A stretch of DNA of 64,000 nucleotides from Cyclobacteriaceae bacterium (GCA_958296015.1 CATQIH010000044.1:24788-88787), one strand, 5' to 3'; positions 17,243 through 27,885 are shown, numbered from the stretch's first letter. Numbers and translations: made by a program. The notes: a model not told the origin generated them from the letters alone.

Positions 17243-19537
17243 TTATTTTCCCTCATCGGTAGAAAAAGAGTACGGAAAGGCTTCAGGCTGTGTACCGCGT
17301 TCCTTGTTAGGCTCATCCGACATGTCAAAGTCCAGGGTAGCCCCTTTCATCAGGTCTTGGTGGTCTACCCAGTTTTTATCATATGCTTTTCCGTTCACCT
17401 TCAGTGCCTCTACATAACGGTGCTGATCACTGGAATTTTTGGCATTGATAGTCACCGTATTGCCATTCTCCAGCGAGATCGTCATCTTTTTAAAGAGTGG
17501 TGTTCCCAGCACATATTGCGTGGTACCAGGGCATACCGGATAAAAACCGAGCGATGAGAATACATACCAGGCGGAGGTTTGCCCGTTGTCTTCATCGCCG
17601 CAGTAACCATCCGGTGTAGGCATATACATTCGATTCATGGTTTCGCGTATCCAGTATTGCGATTTCCACGGAGCACCGGCATAATTGTAGAGATAGATCA
17701 TGTGCTGGATAGGCTGATTGCCATGTGCATACTGCCCCATATCAGCGATCTGCATCTCGCGTATCTCATGGATCACCTGCCCGTAATAGCTATCATCAAA
17801 CACAGGAGGCAGGGTAAACACAGAGTCCAGTTTTGCCATAAACTTCTGCTGGCCGCCCATCAACTTGATCAACCCGGCCATATCCTGGAATACCGACCAG
17901 GTGTAGTGCCAGCTGTTGCCTTCGGTAAAAGCATCGCCCCATTTGAAAGGATTGAAAGGCGACTGGAACGTGCCGTCTTTGTTTTTTCCACGCATCAGAC
18001 CGGTTTCAGGATCAAACAGGTTGCGGTAGTTCTGGCTGCGCTTTGCATAAAGCTGAATCTCTTTATTAGGCCGCTTGAGGGCTTTGGCCAGCTGATAGAT
18101 ACAAAAATCATCATAGGCATATTCCAGTGTGCGGGCTGCATTTTCGTTGATGCCCACATCGTAAGGCACATAGCCCAGCTTGTTGTAATACTCCACACCG
18201 GCACGGCCTACTGCGGTGATCGGCCCGGCATTGTTGGCTCCATGCAGCAATGCCTGGTATAAGGTATCAATAGCGTATCCTCTCAGCCCCTTAATGTAGG
18301 CATCAGCCACCACAGAAGCCGAGTTGTTGCCGATCATCACATTGGCATAACCCGGACTTGACCATTCGGGAAGCCAGCCGCCTTCCAGGTAATCATTGAC
18401 CAGCCCCTGCTGCATTTCCTTGTTGATGGCAGGAAAAGCCAGGTTGAGCAACGGGTACAAAGCGCGGAAAGTATCCCAGAAGCCAGTGCCGGCAAACATA
18501 TAGCCAGGCAGTGTTTTTCCGTTGTAAGGACTCCAGTGTACAATTTCGTTTTGTGCGTTGAGTTCATACAATTTGTTGGGAAAAAACACCGTGCGGTACA
18601 GACAGGAATAAAAAGTACGTACCTGATCGATGGTGCCGCCTTCTACTTTGATACTGCCCAGAGTCTTGTTCCAGATATTGCGACCCTCCTCTTTCACCTG
18701 CTCAAAATCTTTGTCTCCCGTTTCTCTTTTCAGGTTGAGGGCAGCCTGCTCATGGCTGATGAAAGAAGAAGCCACCTTTGCTGTAATCTTTTCTCCTTTT
18801 TTCGTCTTAAAACCTATAATTGCTCCTGCATGGTCTGCTTTCATCGCCATCTCGCCTTCAGCCAGTGTGCTGTCTTTCCAGGTGTGAGCAACAGTAAAGG
18901 GTTTATCAAAGACCAATACAAAGTAATTTTTAAAATAATCCATATCACCATGACTGTGCCTGGTTGTATAGCCGATGATCTTATTTTCCTTCGGAATAAT
19001 CTTCACATAAGACCCTTTGTCGAAGGCATCTATCACTACAAAAGCACTGTCTGTTTTAGGAAAGGTAAAACGAAACTGGGCGGCCCGTTCGGTAGGCGTA
19101 ATCTCAGTGGTCACATCATAATCTGCCAGATACACACTATAGTAGTAAGGCTTTACCACTTCTGCTTTGTGAGAGAACCAACTGGCGCGGTCGTCCTGGT
19201 CAAACTTCATACTTCCGGTCACCGGCATGATGGCAAACTGGCCGTAATCGTTCATCCAGGGAGAAGGCTGGTGGGTTTGTTTGAAGCCACGGATTTTGTT
19301 GGCATCGTAAGTATAGGCCCAGCCGTCGCCCATCTTGCCCGTCTGGGGTGTCCAGAAGTTCATACCCCAGGGCACTGCAATGGCAGGATACGTGTTTCCT
19401 GTAGACAAGGTATAATCAGAATCGGTGCCCATCAGCGGGTTGACCCAATCTACAGGATCAGTGACCTTTTCAACGTTTTGTGCATAGACCTGTAAACCTG
19501 TCAATACCAATAGCAGGCATAAAAAATTCTTCTTCAT
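17243..19537 (-). CDS. GH92 family alpha-mannosidase, secreted
   Basis: A 764-residue exo-acting alpha-mannosidase (GH92, usually alpha-1,2/1,3, calcium-dependent, inverting), exported through an N-terminal signal peptide ending at VYAQ. The N-terminal beta-sandwich carries NPLMGTDSDYTLSTGNTYPA, and the (alpha/alpha)6 barrel follows. The catalytic GDEDNGQTSAW motif lies near residue 650 with GFYPVCPG after it. It would trim mannose from N-glycans or mannans in the periplasm or outside the cell. It ends 9 bp from the hybrid kinase stop codon, a convergent arrangement. No SusC/SusD genes are in the window. Confidence 0.95.
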   Translation of the reverse strand: MKKNFLCLLLVLTGLQVYAQNVEKVTDPVDWVNPLMGTDSDYTLSTGNTYPAIAVPWGMNFWTPQTGKMGDGWAYTYDANKIRGFKQTHQPSPWMNDYGQFAIMPVTGSMKFDQDDRASWFSHKAEVVKPYYYSVYLADYDVTTEITPTERAAQFRFTFPKTDSAFVVIDAFDKGSYVKIIPKENKIIGYTTRHSHGDMDYFKNYFVLVFDKPFTVAHTWKDSTLAEGEMAMKADHAGAIIGFKTKKGEKITAKVASSFISHEQAALNLKRETGDKDFEQVKEEGRNIWNKTLGSIKVEGGTIDQVRTFYSCLYRTVFFPNKLYELNAQNEIVHWSPYNGKTLPGYMFAGTGFWDTFRALYPLLNLAFPAINKEMQQGLVNDYLEGGWLPEWSSPGYANVMIGNNSASVVADAYIKGLRGYAIDTLYQALLHGANNAGPITAVGRAGVEYYNKLGYVPYDVGINENAARTLEYAYDDFCIYQLAKALKRPNKEIQLYAKRSQNYRNLFDPETGLMRGKNKDGTFQSPFNPFKWGDAFTEGNSWHYTWSVFQDMAGLIKLMGGQQKFMAKLDSVFTLPPVFDDSYYGQVIHEIREMQIADMGQYAHGNQPIQHMIYLYNYAGAPWKSQYWIRETMNRMYMPTPDGYCGDEDNGQTSAWYVFSSLGFYPVCPGTTQYVLGTPLFKKMTISLENGNTVTINAKNSSDQHRYVEALKVNGKAYDKNWVDHQDLMKGATLDFDMSDEPNKERGTQPEAFPYSFSTDEGK

Positions 19538-19646
19538 GGTGTAAGTTGTGAAGTGGTGTTAATAGTAAAAGTAAACGTGCGCAATGTAGTATATTAAAAC
19601 CAGCACGCAATTGCAAACCATCGCCATCCACAGAAACGTACAGCAC

Positions 19647-19676
19647 AAAAAAAGGCAGCCCTTGATGAGCTGCCTT
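19647..19676 (-). terminator. Terminator of the Hsp20 operon
   Basis: On the minus strand AAGGCAGC / GCTGCCTT forms an 8-bp stem with a 9-nt loop and a T7 run, about 75 nt past the reconstructed Hsp20 stop. The surrounding 19538-19749 has no gene. Confidence 0.8.
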
Positions 19677-19749
19677 ATGGCTGAAATTATAGGGTTATTA
19701 CAAAAAACAAGATTTACTTTTTTGCTTTCAATCTATTGGTTTCGGCATT

Positions 19750-20209
19750 CTAATCGATGTTGATCTCCTGCCCGTGCGATTGCGCTTCCGCTTTCTTAGG
19801 CAACGTCACGATCAATATGCCGTTTTCCTGGCGGGCCACAATCTGTGTGATGTCTACTTCATCATTGAGTGCCACATGTCCTTTCAAAAGATTTGATCGG
19901 ATACTCCTGTCGGCGAAAGCGTGGCAGGTTGTCTTTGTCTACGGTGCGTGTTCCGCGGATGTACAACACATCGTCTTCCACAGAGACTTTGATATCGTCT
20001 TTGTCAAAACTCAGCGCATATAACTGCACTTCGTATGCCGCATCCATATCTACGATGTTGAGTGGTACATTATATTTGGGTCTGCGGGAGAATCCTCGCT
20101 GAAGACCTTCCCACCACATGCCTTTGCTACGGCCACGATGAGATTGACAACGACCAAAGGCGGCGCCAGAGGCACTACCGTAGCTGGTATGATATTGTTT
20201 ATGATACAT
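19750..20209 (-). CDS. Hsp20 small heat-shock protein (frameshifted)
   Basis: An alpha-crystallin-domain holdase chaperone. The frame from 20209 reads through YNVPLNIVDMDAAYEVQLYAL and IRGTRTVDKDNLPRFRRQE, then leaves frame after SFER near 19882. Dropping one base restores VALNDEVDITQIVARQENG and LIVTLPKK to a stop at 19750, the normal domain ending for a protein of about 152 residues. A single +1 base in an otherwise perfect gene suggests sequence error. A Gly/Ser/Arg-rich N-terminal arm precedes the domain. It lies 11 bp from the membrane protein gene and is probably co-transcribed with it. Confidence 0.85.
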
Positions 20210-20220
20210 AATTTTTAAAT

Positions 20221-20514
20221 TTAAGGGTTAAGATTAATGATTGTTATTTTGGTCAGGCTTCCGCCCGACAGTGACTGCCGGAATGATTTGTATTCATCGT
20301 CGCTCATATGCCGTATGGTATCGGCAAATACAGGGTGCAGCTCCGGACGAATACGCGCATGTCTTCTGCTAAAACGCCTGCCCGAAACAAGCCTGAAGAT
20401 GCCTCCGACAACGAGGACTAAAAACAGCAGTCGGAAAATAAGAAACGGTAGAGCAAACAGGATCAAGCCTGCTAACACACCAATCAACACGGGTTTTATA
20501 GAATGTCTGTACAT
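20221..20514 (-). CDS. Small membrane protein paired with Hsp20
   Basis: A 97-residue protein with two close hydrophobic helices (about residues 8-40), an Arg-rich cytoplasmic stretch (GRRFSRRHARIR) and a soluble tail ending NLNP. I do not recognise a family. It is first in a two-gene unit with the Hsp20 gene, so it is likely made in stress. A -7-like box lies upstream at 20572-20579. Confidence 0.65.
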   Translation of the reverse strand: MYRHSIKPVLIGVLAGLILFALPFLIFRLLFLVLVVGGIFRLVSGRRFSRRHARIRPELHPVFADTIRHMSDDEYKSFRQSLSGGSLTKITIINLNP

Positions 20515-20571
20515 GTTCTTTTTTATGTAAGGTGAAACATTGATTTACCAATAAGAAGACGCACCACCTTG

Positions 20572-20579
20572 CAAAATTA
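20572..20579 (-). promoter_or_regulatory. Possible -7 box of the Hsp20 operon
   Basis: On the minus strand TAATTTTG fits TAnnTTTG, 58 nt upstream of the membrane-protein start. No clear -33 box is seen at the normal spacing. Confidence 0.35.
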
Positions 20580-20697
20580 CTTTAACCTGTGGTTGTTTTT
20601 TTTGAGAAAATGTATGTTACGGTAAAATTTTCTTCTCTCTCAATACTATAAAGCACAAAAAGCCCCTATTTTGCAGCAAAAACATACCCCACCCATT

Positions 20698-21635
20698 ATG
20701 AAAAAATGCCTTATTGTTGATAAGATGCACAGCAGCCTTGTTCCCACTCCTGGAAGAAGCTGGTTTCTCTGCCAACTACCAGCCTGCCATACAACGTGCA
20801 GAAATATTGAAGATCATCGGCCAGTATGAAGGGCTTATTATCCGGAGCAAAACCACCGTTGACCGCGAAGTGATGGAGCAGGCTCACAAGCTCGAGTTCA
20901 TAGGCCGGGCCGGTGCCGGGCTAGACCAGTTGGATGTACCCTTGCTCGAGCAGCGTGGTATACAGCTCATCAACGCACCCGAAGGCAACCGGGATGCCGT
21001 GGCAGAGCATGGCATAGGCATGTTGCTTTGCCTGATGAACAAAATCAACCTGGCCGACCAGCAAATACGGCAGGGTACCTGGGGACAGGGAAGGCAACCG
21101 GGGCGTAGAGCTGATGGGCAAGACAGTCGGCATTATTGGTTATGGTTTTATGGGGCAAGCCTTTGCCCGCCGGTTGAGTAGCTTTGGCGTGGAAGTACTG
21201 GCCTACGACAAATACAAAGAACACTATGGCAACGAACATGCTGCGGAAGCTGCCATGCCACAAATTTTTGAAGAGGCGGATATTCTTAGTCTGCATATTC
21301 CACTCACCGATGAAACGCACTTCTTTATAGATGAAAGTTACCTGAACCATTTCAAAAAAAATATTTTTCTACTAAACACCGCCAGAGGACAAGTGATCAG
21401 GCTCAGAACATTGTATCAGGCTATTGTGAGCGGCAAAATACGAGGGGCTGCTTTGGATGTGTTAGAAAATGAGAAGTTCGGGCAGTTTTCTGAAGAACAG
21501 CGACAATATTTTCAGCACCTGGCTACCTCAGAACACGTCCTGTTCACACCGCATGTGGCAGGATGGACCTTTGAGTCGTATGAAAAAATCAACCGGGTGC
21601 TTGTTGATAAGCTGAAAGCACTAAACATGGCTTAG
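20698..21635 (+). CDS. D-2-hydroxyacid dehydrogenase (SerA-like), frameshifted
   Basis: An NAD-dependent 2-hydroxyacid dehydrogenase resembling phosphoglycerate dehydrogenase but lacking the ACT domain, about 310 residues. The true N-terminus is MKKCLIVDKMH at 20698. A +1 near 20737 and a +1 G in GGGG near 21070 split it into three frames. The first part carries EGLIIRSKTTVD and RAGAGLDQLDVPLL. The Rossmann fold follows with GKTVGIIGYGFMG, then LNTARGQV and the catalytic TPHVAGWT. Reconstructed spacing is normal, so I believe the gene is intact in the organism. Substrate is unknown. Confidence 0.83.
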
Positions 21636-21733
21636 TTCATACAATGTATGTTTATGGCCAAATAGTGAACATGCTTTTAAGGACATCCCGGTATCTTTAA
21701 CGTTCAGTAACTTCTATTTTTTAATACTGCATA

Positions 21734-22582
21734 GTGAAGAAACCAAATGTCAGTCAGTTGTATGAAAAATTTGTTGGGATTGTAGAAAAACCCCTGCTTA
21801 CCAACCTGCTGGTGCTGCTTGTACTCACCGTTTTGGTTATTGCCCTGAGTTTGCATTATTATATAGAAGATTATTACAACTTTGTAGGGCAAGTGCTGGC
21901 CGAGGCACACGGTATGCTCTTCGACGTAGCCATTTACGGTCTGCTGATCTATTATCTCAACGAAAACGGGCAAACCCGATTGAGAGGTGCGGATGTATAA
22001 AGATGAGATTGAAGATTTTCGTCAGTGGGAATCAGAAGAAGCAGCCTTCCGTACGGTGGGTAATGTGAAGCGACTCAACAGACACAAAATTTATGACATA
22101 GATCTGGTAGAATGCTACCTTGCCCGCACCAACCCTCAGCTACGTCAACCTAAGTGAAGCCAACCTTAACTCTGCCAACGTTTCCAATGCACAACTGGTG
22201 CAGTCTACGCTGGAAAAAGCCCGCCTGAACCGTACCAACTTTGAAGGCTCCAACCTGAATCAAGCCATATTGTACGGAGCTTATGCCAGTGGTGCCAACT
22301 TCAAAGATAGTTATATGATCAAGGCCAGTCTGGATCACGCCTTTCTGATCAAAGCAAATTTTGAGAATGCCTTTCTGATGGAAGCTTCTTTAAAAGGTGG
22401 CACATGTGGTAGGGGCTAATTTTGAGAATGCCAACCTGTACAAAGCTGATCTGAGAGGCGTTGTAGGACTTACCGTAGAACAGCTCAGCAAAGCAAAAAC
22501 CCTGTACCAGGCAAAACTCGACGATCAGATACTTCAGGAAATCAATCAGAATTTTGCTCAACTGTTGCTAAGACAAGCATGA
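21734..22582 (+). CDS. Two-helix membrane protein with pentapeptide repeats, frameshifted
   Basis: Reconstructed from three frames: an N-terminal part with two membrane helices (about residues 20-42 and 62-80), a cytoplasmic linker (YKDEIEDFRQWESEEA) and about fifteen pentapeptide repeats of A(N/D)LxxAN form (SEANLNSANVSNAQL, GANFENANLYKADL) that build a right-handed quadrilateral beta-helix. Frame changes are +1 near 21987 (GG), +1 near 22133 (CCC) and +1 near 22396 (GG). Such proteins are anchored pentapeptide-repeat proteins of unknown function. The first ORF begins with GTG at 21734. Confidence 0.78.
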
Positions 22583-22651
22583 TAGTAATTCCTTCCATAA
22601 CTCTCATACAGTACACTTCGGTTGCCTGAGTGTATAGCAAACTACAATAAA

Positions 22652-23422
22652 CTACTTTACCGGAATTGGCGCAAGCACAGGTTTTTGGTAGCCAAAGGTG
22701 TCTATATCTTCTTTGAAAGCCTGATATACCCTTCTCCATGGTATCCTCATTGTAGTACTTCAGGTAACCTTTGGATATCTTGGTTTGGTTAAGCGGTGGC
22801 AAAGTAGCTTGTACCCTGGCTTTTTGCGATACCCGGTTGAATATTTTGTAAGCCACGTTCACACGTTTTTTCCCCGTAGTATTTCACTAGATTCTCCTTT
22901 TCGTTGCTTCGTTTCAGGTGTGGCAGCGAAGCTCTTACGCCTATCTTCTCACAAATCGTATTAAAATCATCAGACAGGTTCTCAAACCTTACCAATAAAG
23001 TCCATCAGCAGGTTATCATCTTTGTCATAGAAAAACTCCTTTTGCAGATGAAAGTCTTTGTTGATGCGCCAATCGATATATTCGTCAAAGCCACTCATAT
23101 CAGCAATGAGCTGGTGCTGAAAGTGATCTTTGGTAAGCAGCATATATTTGTACAGCGACACCTGCCAGTCCCAGGGGTTTCGTACAAAGCCCAAACTTAA
23201 AGTAGTTGTCAAATATTTCCTTGGGTAGACGCGCTTTAAACTCGTAAGCCTTACCATGAGATGGAAAATCACAGGTATAGATTTTTTGGATAATTGCCAG
23301 ATAGCTTCTTGAGCAATGGAGGGCTAATACTGGCAGAAGCTTTCAGCGCGGAGTGTATGCTAGTACCTGCTACTTTGTAGTTGTGTACAAAAAATATATT
23401 TGTGTGGATGAGATATGAGCAT
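22652..23422 (-). CDS. Sulfotransferase family protein in the EPS cluster, frameshifted
   Basis: A PAPS-dependent sulfotransferase, last gene of the exopolysaccharide cluster. The start at 23422 gives MLISHPHKYIF, then the 5'-phosphosulfate loop VHNYKVAGTSI (usually PKxAGTS, with the Pro replaced) and the 3'-phosphate motif FVRNPWDWQVSLY. The tail reads FENLSDDFNTICEKIG and later FKEDIDTFGY. Several +1 indels (for example a T run near 23395) scatter it over at least four frames. The role is probably to sulfate a sugar of the polymer or a lipid. Extent is my reconstruction, so the ends carry some uncertainty. Confidence 0.68.
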
Positions 23423-23648
23423 AACTGAATCAATGATATGATACGTAATATACAAAATGACATGGGAACCGCGCCACTGCCAGGGTGGGGGAAAGGACCA
23501 TTCATTATTTACGCAGCTACTGATAAATTGCTAACTCCGGATTGTACGTAGTTTAAAAAATACAACGTTTTGTAGCAGAAAGTTAACAAGTAGTAACAAG
23601 CCTCATAAAAAACGTCATCTTATTTTTTCAATATTACCTATCCTGTTT

Positions 23649-24442
23649 TTAGTTTGCTGGCATCATTTTCAAAATCTTCCGTACAGGCTTGGCGACAACA
23701 TCGATGGTTTTGTCAAACATGTAAATATTAAAATCGGACGGTTTAAGATTGTATCTTGTGTTCTTGTTGAAAATTTTTATATATTCAATAATACTCTTCT
23801 TCCCGGGTTTCAGGAGTAGCCAGCGATTTGTTGGTTTCATGCCATCTGAAAGCTGCAAAATAATCATCTACATACTTTAGTTTGTATCCTCCGTACAACA
23901 AACGTACGTAAAAGTCGCGGTCCATACACAAGTTCAGACTTACATCAATCATAACATCATCATCTATCACTTTTCTTCGGAAGAACAAAGAAGTAGACTG
24001 AATGAATGTGTAGAACAGCGAAAGCCATTTCAGCGGACGGTGAGAGGTCAAGTCGCGCAGATACTCACCTTGCGGATTGACAAAACTTCACATTGGAATA
24101 AATGGCACATCTATCTCTTCGTTGTAAAAAAGCCGTTGACCTTTTGAAAAGTGTCGGGCAAGTAGTAATCATCGGCATTTAACCAACCAATAATGTCACC
24201 GGTTGCCATTTTGAACCCTTTGTTGAGGGCCATCACACTCTGCCCCTTGTCAGGCTCGGATATATATGTGACGTGCGGATACTTTTTGAGGATATCCAGC
24301 GTCACATCAGTAGAAACAGTTATCGACGATAATATGCTCAAAATCAGGATAATGCTGATCTAAGTACACAGCGTATGGCATCCTCGATGTAATGGCCCTG
24401 ATTGAACGATGGTGTGACAATAGAAATTTTGACAGGTTTCAT
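23649..24442 (-). CDS. GT2 family glycosyltransferase, frameshifted
   Basis: A GT-A fold transferase acting on the cytoplasmic face in polysaccharide assembly. The N-terminus is MKPVKISIVTPSFNQGHYIE, then DQHYPDFEHIIVDN, the acceptor region SEPDKGQSVMALNKGF and the metal-binding motif GWLNADDYYLPD. The C-terminal half holds SHRPLKWLSLFYTF and MDRDFYVRLLYGGYKL. Frame breaks: +1 near 24360, +1 near 24320, a T-run deletion near 24128 and one near 24080. Reconstructed length is about 264 residues. It follows the GT4 gene with little or no spacing. Confidence 0.8.
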
Positions 24443-25714
24443 GTGTTATACCCTCTATAGGTGATTTTTGAATAATTAATGATGAAAAAAATGTTTGATA
24501 TTGATGAGCCACCTTCTCCAAACTAAAGTGCTCTTCTACATGTTTACGGGCAGCAGCAGAAAGGTTGTCCCATCGATCAGCATCTTCAATGATCCAGTCG
24601 ATGCCCTCTTGCCAGATCTTCGGCCTGGAAGGGAGTGGCCAGATAGCCATTCTGCTGGTGTATGATCATATCGCCATTGCCACCTATATCGAAAGCGGCT
24701 ACGGGTGTGCCGCAGGCCAGTGCTTCCATCACCACGTTAGACAGGTTTTCCTGCACAGAAGGCACTACCACCACATCGGCTGCCGAATATACGACTGCCA
24801 GCGAGAGATCATCGGCAAATTTGCCCAGATAGTGGGCTTCATGCCGGAGTTTCAAGTGTGTTTGCGGATGGGAAGTACCGAAGACCAAAAAATCTAGCTG
24901 TTCGTGACGCACGTGCTGTAGCGCATCGGCTAGGTACTGGTATCCCTTGATAGGATTTGCCTGCGGGTTCATAGCACCAAAAAGCACCATTTTCCTGTCA
25001 AATGGCAGATTAAGCATTTTTCTAGCCGTAATTTTGTCAATGGGTTTGAAAATAATGCACGTCTATTCCGTTGGGTAAAACTGCTATTCGTTTGTCTTTG
25101 AGCAAGCTGCTTTCTGCGGCACACCCGCCAAGCCACTGGCTCAATCCGACGATGGTCAGGTGGTCAAGTGCTGCAAATGTCTTCCTTTTTTCTGTTAAAA
25201 AGCCAGCGACTGATGTCGTTTTCTTTTTGCGAACCCAGTGCCGGGCAGGCACCACATGCCTGCAGGTACTTGCCACACCCGAAGTCGTAGTGGCAACCGC
25301 CGGTAAAAGCCCACATATCGTGCAGCGACCATACGATGGGTTTGCGGATTTTTTTCAGGTCTTCCACTTTCAGAAAACCATCTCCTACCCAATGCAGATT
25401 AACAATATCCGGATCAATCTCGTTGATCTTCCGGCTGATATCATACGTGGTGATAGCGCTGGAAAAGGTTCTGCGATTTTTGTTGCCATAAAAGCATGTT
25501 CAGCACACCATGCCATTGAGACTGGGATATATCCTGGACAGCACAATGTCTTTCTTGCTCTGTGGTCCCCTGCACGGCAGGTTCATCGCTTGTTTTGGAT
25601 AATACCAGCATATGCGCATCTATTCCTATGCGTTGCAGCCCCTGAAACAAACGAAAGGCCGCCCGGGCAGCACCCTCCTGCTTTGTCACGCGTGCTTACG
25701 ATCAATACTTTCAT
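24360..25714 (-). CDS. GT4 family glycosyltransferase, frameshifted
   Basis: A GT-B fold transferase of about 420 residues, spread over six ORF pieces. It starts MKVLIVSTRDKAGG at 25714 (29 bp inside the preceding gene), followed by ARAAFRLFQGLQRIGIDAHML, SLHDMWAFTGGCHY, the VLPNGIDVHYF donor-side motif, LLFGAMNPQANPIKGYQYL, and the catalytic E-x7-E region VQENLSNVVMEALACGTPVAAFD. A +1 G near 25676 is the clearest break. The visible stop at 24360 lies inside the next gene, so the true end is probably near 24440 with one more indel. Cytoplasmic, sugar donor unknown. Confidence 0.8.
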
Positions 25715-26984
25715 AGGATTGTGGTTGTAATAAGTCTCTGCTAAAATGTTTGTACTTCAGGCCAATGGATAGTACGATGAGCATACACAGCCGCACCGTC
25801 CATCCTTCCGAGTTGTTGGAATTGGCCAGCATCGACCAGATCAGAAACTCCAGCCAGGCACAGATCAGTGCTGAGGAGAGTAACCTGTCATTTTTGTCTT
25901 TGTCATTGCGGTACGAGCTGACAACGTATTTGATTGGGATATAGAACAGTAATATCACCAGCACAAGACCGATGATCCCCCAGTTGACCATAGACCATAT
26001 AAAAAAGTTGTGCGGGGCATTGGCCTCTCCGTTCAGTATTTTGGGAATGACAATATCCCAGCCATTGCTGCCATGACCTATCACGGGAGAATGCTTCATG
26101 GTATACTTCAATACGGGTATCCACAAATAAGTAATTCTCCAGGAAAACGTGCCTCCTACTGCCTTTCCCTTTGCCAGTTTATCCATCTCTGTAAACACAG
26201 CTAGGTCTTTTTCAAATTTGGCCTCTATAAAAGTGCTTAGATAAGGTAGCGAAAGCAGGATGACAATACCTAGTACGATAGCAGAACTGGCAAACCTTCT
26301 TTGATAGAGGATATAGAATAAGATAGGTTGCAGGATAGCGATCATCAGGGCACTTCGCGTACCGTTGTAAATCATGCCCAGGTAGAAAAGTGCGGTCAGG
26401 CCAATAACGAGCCACTTGTTGTTTTTGATTCTCACAAAGACCAGCATCATCAGGGTGGTCATAAAATGCGCGTCTTCGTTGGATGCCTGTAACAGAAAGT
26501 ACGAACGGCTATCAGATCGCATCAAACGGGTGAGCGGGTCCACGCCCGACTTGGCAATGAGGTATGGGTAGAATATGAGCACACTGACAAAGAATATGAC
26601 AGCCACGTTGAGCACCGCCTGGATAGCACTATCACTATGGACGATTGCTCCATACAAGCATATGAGTATAAATCCAAAGTAGAAAAAGTACTTGATTGTT
26701 CCCTGCACGTTGAAGGCCGTATTGTCCAGATACAAACATTGTACGATCATCAGAAACAAAAAGGACACGATCAGCACGGTCAGGGTCTTCTCGTATTTGA
26801 AGACAAACGAAAACCGGGTGGTATGATCTATCAGCAGCACCGCCATGATACCCAGCGATCCTATTCTAGCCAACCCTTCCATGCCAAAACCAATGTTGGC
26901 ACTACTGAAATTCCATATCCACCGGATCACCAGCACCACCACCAGCAACCAGCAGGCAATATTAAAACTTACACTTCTTTTCAT
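25686..26984 (-). CDS. O-antigen ligase / Wzy-type polymerase
   Basis: A 432-residue inner-membrane protein with about eleven helices and one large periplasmic loop near residues 245-330 containing GGTFSWRITYLW and GHGSNGWD, the pattern of the Wzy_C/O-antigen ligase family. It would polymerise or ligate undecaprenyl-linked repeat units after flipping. It overlaps the upstream glycosyltransferase by 23 nt and the downstream GT4 by 29 nt, so the genes are translationally coupled. Polymerase and ligase cannot be told apart from sequence. In this cluster with Wzx and Wzc a polymerase is more likely. Confidence 0.82.
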   Translation of the reverse strand: MKRSVSFNIACWLLVVVLVIRWIWNFSSANIGFGMEGLARIGSLGIMAVLLIDHTTRFSFVFKYEKTLTVLIVSFLFLMIVQCLYLDNTAFNVQGTIKYFFYFGFILICLYGAIVHSDSAIQAVLNVAVIFFVSVLIFYPYLIAKSGVDPLTRLMRSDSRSYFLLQASNEDAHFMTTLMMLVFVRIKNNKWLVIGLTALFYLGMIYNGTRSALMIAILQPILFYILYQRRFASSAIVLGIVILLSLPYLSTFIEAKFEKDLAVFTEMDKLAKGKAVGGTFSWRITYLWIPVLKYTMKHSPVIGHGSNGWDIVIPKILNGEANAPHNFFIWSMVNWGIIGLVLVILLFYIPIKYVVSSYRNDKDKNDRLLSSALICAWLEFLIWSMLANSNNSEGWTVRLCMLIVLSIGLKYKHFSRDLLQPQSYESIDRKHA

Positions 26985-27885
26985 ACGCTATGTTGTTTTT
27001 TACAACTGACATCAACATCTTCCTCACCTTCTTTTTCAGAGAAAAGCGGTAGAATTTTCTGAATGTACGAATGATATTTTCGTCTACCTGCAAGTGCTCC
27101 GGAAACGAGATGTCTTCATCCGGTGCCAAATTTACTGCATATCTGTTGGTTGTGCCACTATGTGTACCACTTCCATCAGTGCCTATGTTGGCTACCAACG
27201 ACCGCACCGGATAGATGGCATACGCCTGGTGCTTGAACTGCGCATAAGAAAAACGGATCGACCAGCTGTTTATTTCTCCCTGCATCTGCCGGATAAGCAT
27301 ATCTGACATATCTTCTCCCGGACGGTTAAACAGCTTTTGCTGTTGCTTATCGCTGACGAATGACGCAAAATCTTTCACTTCCCAGTCGATGCTTGCCCAG
27401 CGGTTTGCCCAAGTGGCCCAGCCCCAGGAAGAACTACGGTAGTTCAGGTATACTTTTTTGTGGTAATACGACGGAAATTTCATCGCCGGATTGTAGCCCG
27501 TGATGGCAAAAATCTCTGGCTGGTGCTGGTAATGGTCCAGCGCACCGTTCATATATTGCAAAAAATGCAACGAAAAGATCAGGTCATCCTCTATCACAAT
27601 GGCCCGGCCATACTGCTCCATCACCTGCGAAACACCTTCGATGATGTTGAAGGCTAGTCCTACGTTGGCCTTCCGCCTGATCACTTCCACTTTAGCAAAA
27701 CCACCGACAGTATCCAGAAAGGTGCGTACTTCCTGCATGGCTGCTTCGTCTTCCTGCTTTTTGGCCCCATCTGAAAAAACGTACAATGGTGTTTCCTCTG
27801 CCAGATGGCATTGTTGCAACGAGGCTATCGCCTTTCTGGTATGGTCCGGACGTTTATAAACAAAAAGTATGACAGGTGCAGGCAT
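26962..27885 (-). CDS. Glycosyltransferase (GT2-like sugar transferase)
   Basis: A 307-residue cytoplasmic transferase beginning MPAPVILFVYKRPDHTRKAI. The GT-A core has YVFSDGAK, ANVGLAFNIIEGV and the metal-binding triad AIVIEDDLIF, followed by FAITGYNP and the aromatic stretch YRSSSWGWATWANRW that is typical of a GT2-like group in Bacteroidota capsule clusters. The last 35 residues are basic and probably contact the membrane. Intact, unlike its downstream neighbours. Confidence 0.85.
   Translation of the reverse strand: MPAPVILFVYKRPDHTRKAIASLQQCHLAEETPLYVFSDGAKKQEDEAAMQEVRTFLDTVGGFAKVEVIRRKANVGLAFNIIEGVSQVMEQYGRAIVIEDDLIFSLHFLQYMNGALDHYQHQPEIFAITGYNPAMKFPSYYHKKVYLNYRSSSWGWATWANRWASIDWEVKDFASFVSDKQQQKLFNRPGEDMSDMLIRQMQGEINSWSIRFSYAQFKHQAYAIYPVRSLVANIGTDGSGTHSGTTNRYAVNLAPDEDISFPEHLQVDENIIRTFRKFYRFSLKKKVRKMLMSVVKNNIAYEKKCKF

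Noticed and set aside
18536..19495. A 319-residue open frame antisense to the GH92 gene
   Set aside because: It has no family-like motif and odd composition, and it lies fully inside a perfectly conserved GH92 gene on the other strand. It is a shadow frame.
22652..22940. Internal duplication of the sulfotransferase C-terminus (two LPxL...KYY stretches)
   Set aside because: The two parts are in different frames in an indel-rich region, so the similarity is too weak to claim a duplication without corrected sequence.
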